From the NCBI RefSeq assembly GCF_964199755.1, contig NC_133910.1, forward strand, positions 7,834,501 through 7,898,500: DNA of 64,000 nucleotides. Reading direction: 5' to 3'. This DNA comes from Larus michahellis (taxonomy: Eukaryota; Chordata; Aves; Charadriiformes; Laridae). Position numbers and translations under genes: made by a program. The notes beneath the pieces are model-generated. The model had not been told where the DNA came from. It saw only the letters and a list, made by a program, of their open reading frames with translations, and ran no database searches. Positions 55,701 to 64,000 of this stretch are shown here, piece by piece; position 1 is the first letter of the stretch, and each line of letters opens with the position of its first letter.

Positions 55701-58700
55701 TGTGCTTTGAAAGAGACAGCTTAATGGTTTCCAGAGTAGTGTGTGTCAATACCAAACTGTCTGCTGGAGCAAGAGTTGGATCCTTTGGGGGCTGAGCCCC
55801 TTCTGAGACTTGCTGAGCTTGCTCTGCTCATACTGAAAAATTGCATGGAGCTGTCTGGGGTTTTGCTGGAGGCATCTGACAAGTAGTGATAGCTGAGCTG
55901 TTGTTTAGGACTCTGGCGTAGACGCTATGTCTGGCACAAGGTTGTATGACTGATAGGCTGTGACCTGCCTTCTCCTCCTGGAGGGAGTGCTTTTCATGTG
56001 GGGATCTGTGCAGCGACTGCTGGTGCTGCAGCCTGGAGCGGTTTTTCAAAGCTGTGACTTTGATGAAAGGAGCAATGCAGCAAGGAGGAGGTTAATTTTG
56101 GCCATTCGAGGAGCAGACCTTCTCTTCCAACAGTTCGCTGCACTGGGGGAAACTGGCTGGCCTTGTGGCTTATTTTTGTCAGAGTTAGGTTGATGATTGG
56201 ACTAGATGATCTGAAAGGTCCCTTCCAACCTAGGCAGTTCTATGATTCTAAGAACAAATGCCCTGATTTTAGCAGCTCCCCCCTCCCATAGGACCCGAGG
56301 AGCTCGCAGGCTTGATCCCCATGGGCAGCGCTGGCTGCTGTGATGCCTTCTCAGCACCTCCGTCTGCCTGGCCCCTGCTCTTGAGAGATGCTGACAGGTC
56401 TCTGCTCTGTAGGAGGCTCTGTGGTTTGCCTTTGGAACCGATGGCAGACTCAGGGTCAAGGGGATGCAAAATCAGCACAACGAGAAGAGCAAGAAGAGCA
56501 CGGGGGAGGCTGCCCTTGCTTTGATCACTGGAAAGGTAAAGCAAAAATAGAGCTTAAAAACCCAGCCAGGCAAAACAAGGCTGCAGTGGTGCTGATGGTT
56601 GTGTTCCCGTAAGCTCTGCTCTTCCCCTCCTTCTCCCCTGCTGGGGTCAGCCCTGGATGCACAAGTTTCCTCTGCTGGACGATGGGAAGCTGCTTCTTTT
56701 AGTAACCCCTTTTTCAAAGGGCCTTGAGCCCAAAACGAGCCGCATCTCTTTAATTATTTATTGGCATGGCTGAGCCGGCAGCTGGGTCCTGCTCTCCCGT
56801 GTTCAGTGGGGCTGGGCTTTTTAATCCCTTTAAAGCAAGCAAGTGGGGAAGGGGAGGTTCGACTCTCGAGCTCCCCAGGGCCTGCGGGCAGATCTGGGGA
56901 GGGGGAAGGAGCCGGTCCTTGCCAGCCATTTATCCAGGCAGCACTGAGAGCTCACTGAGAGGGGTTTGAAATACGGTAGCTGCTCGTAATGAGCTGCTGG
57001 TGCCGGCGGATAAATCACCAGCACGATTTAATTATTTAATGCAACCCGGTGCTGGGGACGCTGTTGCTTAATTGGAGGGGAATGCAATAGCCAGGAAGGA
57101 GTAGAGCTGAGTCCAAACCTTGCCTGGTACAGTGGGGAGACACCGGGTTTCTGCAGCATTTCAGGCAGCAGGGAGCTGAAGCAGAGAGGGTTACGCTGCT
57201 TCAGTCCACACGAGTCTGGGGCACTGGCCTGTTAGCGGCTCCAGCTTGCAGACTCACCAGGGCACCCAGAGTTTCTGGGCTTCTGTGTCCCTTGGCACTT
57301 GTGTCTTTTGTGTTCCTGCTCAGGTCCTCTCTTCTATACCAGCCTCTAGCCTGGCCAAGTGTCAGGATCCTGTGGGGTGGGTGGATCCTGTTTGATCCCA
57401 CTTCCCACTGGCTGATCCCACCATCGTGTTGGCTTCTGAGGAGCCACTGTCTGTGGGAGGCTGTGTCTACCATGAGACCCTTCCTCCTGGGAGCAGAGGG
57501 CATGTGGAGCGATCCACAGCTGCTTCAGCGGCAGCACAGCTCTGTCTCTCCACCCGCCCCCTTTGAGTGGCACTTCAAGGGCTAGAAACTTGCTGGGCTC
57601 GGCTGTTTCCTCGTCCTCCCAGCAGGCAATGTGAAGAATTGAACCACAGCCCAGGAGACCAGCCGGCTTCACACGGTCGATGCCTCCAGCAAAGTCAAAC
57701 CAGCCGCCGCTTCTGCTGTCCTCTTTGTCCCCTTGAAGGAGGAATCCCCTCTCGAGACAGAGGAGCCTACATTGCCCGAGGCCTGGCCAGCTGCTGTGGC
57801 GGCTGGTGGCTCTCTGGCTGCTTGGAGTCAGATGAGGAGAATCCCAGAGCCTCTGGACAACAGACCAGTTGTCGGCAGAGCTTCCTAAAACTGTTTGGAG
57901 CTGCTTAAAGTCCTGCCTAAGGTGCCGCCTCTTGGTGCGTGGGGTGTAGCCATTCCCTAGCTGTATGGGCAAGGCAGGGAGGAGGCTGTGTGCGTTGGCC
58001 AGCCCTGGTCCTAACGGTACAGCTCGAGACTGTGTACTGTGTCACCTGTTGCACCTCTCTTTTCCTTCATGGCCAAAGCAGTGCCTCCTCCAGTCACTCT
58101 CATACATCCTACACAGGTTCCTCACTTTCTTCTTCCAGCACTGGGTGTAAGAAAGATGTCTCTGTTGTCTTGCTGCTGCATTTGTCTTCCCATTTTGCTT
58201 TGTGTTTCTATTGAGACATTTCTCTGAGAGCCAAGATCTTCTCATGCCTGCTCTGATGAGACCACTGGTGGGCAAACCAGGCTGCCTCTTCCCCTGGGTA
58301 GGTTGTATTTTACCATGAACACTGGGTATCTCTGGGTTGGAGCTGCCGTAGCAGTCTGGCTGGGATGAGTTTGAAGCAATAGGAATCATGCTGAGAAGGC
58401 TGACTTGCGATTAGGCCCTGCTGCATTGGGTGCTGTACGAACTCTAACACCTTCGCTGCTAATCTTGGCTCCTAAGAGACCCTTCAGGACAAAGATTAGA
58501 GGCCTTGAGAAGGGCCTCTAAATCACATCACCAGCTACTGGTGAGGATATACGGTAAGTGCTGTGCTGTATCCCATGAGGGACATGGGACCCTCAAGATG
58601 CAGAGCCTGAGTTTCGTGTTGGAGATCCCTGAATTGTGTAGCACTTCCCTGCTTCTCAGTCCTATATACCCTACAGCTAGGAGCCTGCTGTAGCTCTTTT

Positions 58701-61700
58701 CCCAGAGGTTTTAGAGCATAGTGCTGTTGCAGCTCATGGAAGGCTGTGTGGGCGATTGGAGAGCCTGCCTCAGGCTGGGCTTTGTTTTGGAGTGATCTTC
58801 TGAGCCCTCTGCATTTCAGGGAGGGTTGGCACATCCTGTTCCCGCTTGCTACCCTTGGGAAGGATGGTGTGGGCTTTAACGACTCCAATCTGGGGCATAG
58901 ATGAGATGTTGGAGCCTGAGGGACTGTTCTGTTTTATGTCACCGTGACCCCTCATCTTCTTTGTCTCTGTAGCCCATTGAAAAGCTGGTGGCTCTTCTGA
59001 ACACCCTTGACAGATGGATCGATGAAACCCCACCAGTGGATCAACCTTCTCGCTTTGGGAACAAAGCCTTCAGGACCTGGTACGCCAAACTAGACCAGGT
59101 GAGCATGTCTTCCGCGTCTAGTGTTACATGCAGCTACTACAGAAGGGCAGCGTGCCCAGCAGGGGTAGCAGAATGGCTCCGTCATTGTGTGTCAGCCAAA
59201 CAGCCTACAGAGGAATTGCTTAGATAAGCTGTGAAGGGTCCACCTCTTGATATGCGTCACTTACTCCTGATCTGGTGCTGTCCTCTCCTCTTATGAGAGC
59301 ATATAGTCCATGTAAATGCTCTTGGCTGGGTCTCCAAATCCTGGATGAGCCATGAGGGCCATCCAAGCCCAGGGAACTCCTTTGCTTTGTAACGACCCAC
59401 TGTGTCTGCTAGTTGATGGGTGACACACAAAATCAGGGACAGGTTGTGAAACTGCTCTACTTCCTTCAGCTTAGAGCACTTGCCCTGCACTGAGCTCTGG
59501 AGGTGGCACAGGCACAGTCCCAGCAGCAATAAGCTTGCAAGAGGTCTGCTGCTCTATAGATGCTTTTGTCCTGGAGATGACTCAGTGGGTAACTGGGCTG
59601 ATGTACTTAGATGGTGAAGCTTTTTTTTCCTACAGGATGTGTGTGGCCTGGATAAGTGTCAGGACAAGCTCTCCCTGAATTACTCCGTCTCTGGAGGTGA
59701 CTTTTTCAACAGGAGAATTTGTTCCTCTATCATGCTGGCTCTGGCCATTGTAGGAGAGCACTGTTGCAGCTCCCCCTTTGCAGCAGTGTCTGAGCAGAGG
59801 GTGACTTGCTCCTGGGGACTGTGACAAATCTGCACTCACTCAAGGGAGTCTTTTGTGTCTTTCAGGAAGCGGAAAAGTTGGTGGCAACAGTGATCCCCAA
59901 GCATTTGGCTGACGCTGCACCAGAAGTGGCTGTGTACCTGAAGGAATCTGTGGGGAACTCCACCCGCATTGACTATGGCACAGGTACCTGGGCATGCGTG
60001 CTGCTTGAGGCTTGACTTCCTCGGGTAGTGACACGTTGCAGCCTGGTGCTGCATTTATTTAAATAAATATGTTATTGTCACTTTTTTTTAGTGCCAGCTT
60101 GGTACAAAGACCTTACTTCTAGGGCCTCCTCGCCCCTGTGTCCAGTGTGGGCTATGACTGAGAGAGCTGGGGCTGGCAGCAGGGCTGTGCTAGAGCTATG
60201 ACACCCTTTTCACGTCTCATCTGATGAAATGGGAACCCAGCTGTGCAAGCTGTTCTGGGATAAGCTGTAGGAGCTGCTTTACTGCATACAGCACTCCTGC
60301 ACCTGCTGATCTGCAATAGGAAGTTTAGAGGGATAGAATACAATTGCTTAAATTGGAACTAGAGTAGGAACCAAGTTTGTGTTCAGTGGGAGGTGGCTTG
60401 AGGTCTGGGGCTCCCTAGAAGTGACATCACTGCTTACAGAGGGACTTTGAAATCTGAAGGTAGAAGCATTTTGCACCTAAGGAGATACTAAATTGCAGGT
60501 TGGAGTAGCCACGCTGACTTCAGTTAGACCTAAATCCAGAATCATATACGCGCTCTGTTCCTCTCTTTGGAGGACGGGTGTGCTGAGGAGAGGGTTCTCA
60601 CTGAAAGGCAGGAGAGTGGGACGCTGTGGGTGCAAGGAAACACGACTTTGGACCTGGGCACAAAGGGGAAGAGGAGGACTGGGGTAAAAGGATGAAGAGC
60701 TAGAGGCTGTGCAGTGCTTGTTAAGAGAGCTGCGGCTCGCTGGCACCAGGGGGAGATGTTGTCTTTGGAAAGGGATCTGCTGGCTGGCGTTCTGTCAGCT
60801 CGGGGAAAGAAATTCAGCCTTTCCTCCCCTCCTGTGTGTCCCAAGCCAGAGACCCGTGTCCTGCCTCACAGTGGCTAGACCATAGGTGCACCTTGTTCCT
60901 ACACTGGGAGCTGCACTTCACGGTGGAGAGCTGCTGATCTTGTACTCTCCCTTCTTCTTGGTCTCTTACACTAAAAGACGTTCATGGGTTTGCTGGTTGT
61001 GTCTTTTCCATGCTGGAAGGACCAAGCAAGCTGGAGGACCAAGCAAGCTGCAGGGGCTCAGCCTGAGATCCCAGTACCTTCTGGTACACTTCCCCTGCTG
61101 TGCCAAGCTCCTGGGAAAGGCCCTGCCTTGCTCCCAGCATGTCCAGTGTTGGAGCTGTTTTTCCTCAACAACTTATTTTTTCTCCAAGTTAATAATCACC
61201 TTATGAGTGTCTAGAAGGTATACTTTGTGTGGGTGCTGTGTGGGGATAAAATATTGTCAGCTCAAGGCATTAATAGGGACGATAAGGTTGGGGCTCTTGA
61301 GATGGGACTGTGACTGCTGTGATCGCTGAAGAGCCGTTGTGATGCCCACAGGAAGGTTGTTCTGGGGACTGGAGACACCAGCGTCACATCTCTTCGTCTC
61401 TTTTCACTCTAGGGCACGAAGCTGCGTTTGCAGCCTTTCTCTGCTGCCTCTGCAAAATTGGTGTGCTCAGAGTGGATGACCAGATGGCCATCGTCTTTAA
61501 AGTATTTAACAGGTGACGTAATGGAGGAGAAGGGCTGGAAGCATTGGGCTTTTTGGGGGCAGATCTCTGACAGCATCCACTTCCAGCTGAGATATGTGAG
61601 ATGTTACTGCCTGTTCTGTACACCAGACTCCTCCTGTAGTCTGGGCTGATGGTACCCTCTTTCTTACACTCATCCACATCCTTTTGGGAGTAAGAAATTG

Positions 61701-63421
61701 TAAGAAGAGCCTCCTTCTGGGGTGCGAGTTGAGCAAATCAAGGGCTTTCTACGGAGGCGTGTGCATAACTAGAGAGCATGAGTGCTGAGGGGCTTGCTGG
61801 CCTAGGGAAGAAGGGCAGAGTGGGAAAACTGGAGACAAACGTAGACAATATTAGGGGGCAGATGTACTGTTTAATGGACTGTATGGTGACCCGTTGCATC
61901 TGTCTCCAAAAGGGGTGACAGCGCCTTGTCTGTTGGAGGCTGGGTGTCTTTCTGGAAGGTTATTTTAGTTGAACACAAGTTATTGAGCTCTGCAGAGAGA
62001 GGTATGTGGGTGAACCTCTGTGCTTTGTGATAAACAGGAATATCTGATCAGAGGATCTAACATCTCTTCAGGCTTTAAAAAAAAAAAAAAAAAGAAATCG
62101 ATGAAACTGGCAGGCCTCCACTGCTCCTCTAGATGTTTTTCCAGCCCAGGAGGTAGAGTTGGTGGTGATGAAACCTGGTGGAATGGGTGTTTGGAGTCCA
62201 GAGATCTAATCCCAGCTGTATCACTGTTTAGTGGCATGGAAACAATTTCCTTCAATAGTATTTCCAGCTTTAATTTTCCACCTGAAAAGTGAAAGTAGTG
62301 GTTGTCGTAAGGTTGTTTGGGAGAGCTGAAGTTGTTGAAGGAGGATGAAGCGTCAATATTTTCAAATAACAGCTGGGGTGGGGAAAGATCTGCACCGACA
62401 TAAGACGCTGCAGATAAAATAAACCCCTGCCACTTGGTATCTTAGTGAAATTGTTGTAAAAAAAAAATCCCAGTTTTTAAAAGGTGCTCATATTTGCTAC
62501 TATACATACTGTCAGGCTGCTTTCTATGGCAAAGGAGCTGAATATATAGTCTGTGTACTGTGACATATGTGGGGGTCCTGCTTGCAAGTGATAAAGTTGT
62601 GTCCTCCAAACTGGTTGTTCTTGTCCTCGTGTAAGTCAAAGAGGACAGAAGAAAAGGCCTTGTCTTAACCCTTCCTTCTCTCTTGGGTCTCAGGTACCTA
62701 GAAGTGATGCGAAAACTTCAGAAGACCTACAGGATGGAACCTGCTGGCAGCCAGGGCGTGTGGGGCTTGGATGACTTCCAATTTCTACCTTTCATATGGG
62801 GCAGTTCCCAGCTGATAGGTATTAATAAAAATCTTCTCATGTCCCAGCCTGCCCCCTGCTCTGTCTGTCTAGGTTGCAAAGATGATCAGGTTTGGGACTG
62901 ACTTTTAAATACAAATATGTCAAATTTGTGTATAATACATCAGAAGAGTTTGCTTGGGGCTTTTTTTTTTTTCCTCAGCTTTCCAAATAAAGCTAGCTGC
63001 TCATGTTGGGAGGTGGAAGGCTTCCTGGTATGGTACCTCTGTCTCTATTGCAATGACTACATGCTTTTTATAAGGAGAGTCTTGTTTTTGGTGGTAGAAA
63101 ACACATTTTCTGCCCTGGGGAGTTTACCAAATGCTCTCACTGCTGAGGCACTGGAGTGGGAGATGAGGTGGAAGGGAGCAGCTCTGTGCTGACTTCTGAA
63201 GAGCTCTGATGGGAGGATCGTGTTTCTTGTGGAAGAGGGGCAGGACAAGACCTGATTGAACATGGTCTCAGAATGGGGCTGCCATACAGGCTACTTCCTA
63301 TTGTCTCTTACTCTTTTTAGACCATCCAAATCTGGAGCCTCGACACTTTGTTGATGAGAAGGTGGTAAATGAAAACCATAAGGACTTCATGTTCCTGGAG
63401 TGCATCCTCTTCATTACAGAG
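49689..63421 (+). CDS. PTPA: PP2A phosphatase activator (PTPA/PPP2R4), 3'-truncated by the window edge
   Basis: Coding exons 49689-49713, 52200-52300, 53623-53709, 58973-59098, 59866-59983, 61413-61512, 62694-62818, 63321-63421 join in phase to 261 residues; the standard human form is 323 aa, so about 60 C-terminal residues lie beyond the window. Family knowledge: a conserved peptidyl-prolyl isomerase-like chaperone that, with ATP, binds the PP2A catalytic subunit and restores its Ser/Thr phosphatase activity; mostly cytosolic and nuclear. Conserved blocks seen: [83 protein letters not shown] and [10 protein letters not shown]. The extra exon found between VSE and the next block in a longer human isoform was not recognised here. 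Expression is probably from the bidirectional CpG island shared with CRAT. Confidence 0.96.
52200..52300 (+). CDS. PTPA: PTPA exon 2
   Basis: Encodes [20 protein letters not shown] and [13 protein letters not shown]. Acceptor ATCTCCTAG; phase 1 in, phase 0 out. Confidence 0.95.
53623..53709 (+). CDS. PTPA: PTPA exon 3
   Basis: Encodes [20 protein letters not shown] and [10 protein letters not shown] long poly-T run (about 53757-53777) lies just downstream in the intron. Confidence 0.96.
56183..56251 (+). mobile_element. CR1 LINE 3' terminus
   Basis: GATTGGACTAGATGATCTG, AAGGTCCCTTCCAACCTAGG and TTCTATGATTCTA match the conserved 3' end of avian CR1, finishing in the typical ATTCTATG-type repeat. 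A 5'-truncated, dead copy in PTPA intron 3. How far it extends upstream was not determined. Confidence 0.85.
58496..58521. repeat. Short hairpin with 9-bp arms
   Basis: TTAGAGGCC (58496-58504) and GGCCTCTAA (58513-58521) are reverse complements with an 8-nt loop, in PTPA intron 3. Confidence 0.8.
58973..59098 (+). CDS. PTPA: PTPA exon 4
   Basis: Encodes [20 protein letters not shown] and [20 protein letters not shown], then DQ. Phase 0 at both ends. Confidence 0.97.
59866..59983 (+). CDS. PTPA: PTPA exon 5
   Basis: Encodes [20 protein letters not shown] and [19 protein letters not shown]. Ends in phase 1. Confidence 0.97.
60742..60757 (+). promoter_or_regulatory. CTCF-like motif in PTPA intron 5
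   Basis: GGCACCAGGGGGAGAT matches the CTCF core (CCACCAGGGGGCG-type) well. Occupancy cannot be judged from sequence alone. Confidence 0.4.
61018..61051 (+). repeat. Two-copy 17-bp tandem duplication
   Basis: AGGACCAAGCAAGCTGG is followed directly by a near-identical copy in PTPA intron 5. Confidence 0.85.
61413..61512 (+). CDS. PTPA: PTPA exon 6
   Basis: Encodes [20 protein letters not shown] and [12 protein letters not shown]. Ends in phase 2. Confidence 0.97.
62694..62818 (+). CDS. PTPA: PTPA exon 7
   Basis: Encodes [20 protein letters not shown] and [20 protein letters not shown], the most conserved part of the peptide- and ATP-binding cleft. Confidence 0.97.
63321..63421 (+). CDS. PTPA: PTPA exon 8 (last in window)
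   Basis: Encodes [20 protein letters not shown] and [13 protein letters not shown]. Donor GTGAGG; the next exon is outside the window. Confidence 0.96.
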
Positions 63422-64000
63422 GTGAGGACTGTAAGGTTTGTCCCGGGGAAGTTATCTTGACATTAGATACTTGGCTCTGGCTGTGGTTTTCTCTTCCTCC
63501 TTTGCTTGTTTGTTTGCACTCATGGAACTGTGCGGATGAACGGTTGTTGCATGTCTGAGGTGCTCTCCTTGAATGAGTCGAGACAAGGATGTTGGGAGGA
63601 AAGTATAATTAAGCTAGATGGGCTGTGGATTGCAGTTGAAGGGAGCTCTAACAAGAGCAAACAAATAACCTTGGATCATCACTTGGATCTGTCAGTGGGA
63701 ACTTGGATGGAGAAGACTTGCTTGCAAGTGTGCTAGGAAGATGAAGTAGGACCTGCGAAACGGCTGGGCTTGCCAAGATAACCTCCCTTCCCTCCAGCCG
63801 TTGGGCGCTGCTTAGCAGGCCCTGGGCCTCCCCTTGCTTAGGGCAGGCTCCCAAACCTCTGTGCAGCTTGGTCTCCTCCAGATTCTACCAAAAGATTTGC
63901 CCATTAAATGCTCCTTATTTGCAAATGATCCAGAGCAGAGATAGTGCTGAGGTTCACCCAGCTGGTAATGCTATCAGGACCAGGTTTCTGCTCAAGCACT
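63422..64000 (+). other. PTPA: PTPA intron 8, start
   Basis: Intronic sequence after the GTGAGG donor; no exon is seen before the window ends. Confidence 0.8.

Larger units (their letters stand above)
53710..58972 (+). other. PTPA: PTPA intron 3
   Basis: 5.3-kb intron with a poly-T run near its start, a CR1 fragment at 56183-56251 and a 9-bp-arm hairpin at 58496-58521. The cassette exon of the longer human isoform would be expected here but was not recognised. Confidence 0.7.

Noticed and set aside
1-64000. Search for CRISPR arrays, insertion sequences, operons, tRNA or rRNA genes, endogenous viral genes
   Set aside because: None recognised; the window is ordinary intron-rich vertebrate sequence.

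Overview
The window is vertebrate nuclear DNA, almost certainly from a bird. All coding sequence is split into short GT-AG exons, and two CpG-rich promoter islands are present. The piece at 56183-56251 matches the 3' end of a CR1 LINE, the dominant avian retroelement. Residue-level matches to known vertebrate proteins identify four genes in the order MIGA2(+), DOLPP1(+), CRAT(-), PTPA(+), which is the order known from human 9q34. I cannot name the species.

Layout. 1-8384 holds the last 12 coding exons of mitoguardin-2 (MIGA2); its N-terminal exons lie upstream of the window. 8385 to about 12070 is its probable long 3'UTR. 14130-15620 is a CpG island over DOLPP1 exon 1, preceded by a dense array of ten CCAAT/ATTGG boxes. 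14798-28638 is the complete DOLPP1 coding region (8 exons, 238 aa) with a 7.7-kb first intron. 28639-34680 is the convergent 3' region between DOLPP1 and CRAT. 34681-49127 is complete CRAT on the minus strand (14 coding exons, 626 aa). 48560-50250 is a CpG island serving CRAT and PTPA head to head. 49689 to the window end holds the first eight coding exons of PTPA (261 residues); the last exons lie beyond the window.

The exon chains keep reading phase at every junction. DOLPP1 and CRAT come out at exactly the lengths known for the human proteins, so these models are well supported. Their jobs are separate housekeeping roles: a mitochondria-ER contact protein, dolichyl-pyrophosphate recycling in the ER, short-chain acyl-carnitine exchange in mitochondria and peroxisomes, and activation of PP2A.

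I see no prokaryotic system, CRISPR array, virus or large mobile element. The observations most worth a second look are the NF-Y box array at 14467-14766, a perfect 21-bp intronic hairpin at 341-408, a possible alternative first exon of PTPA, a possible intronic-polyadenylation form of DOLPP1, the oriented YY1-like motifs in the CRAT/PTPA promoter, a 32-bp perfect palindrome in CRAT intron 1, and twin hairpins in DOLPP1 intron 2.
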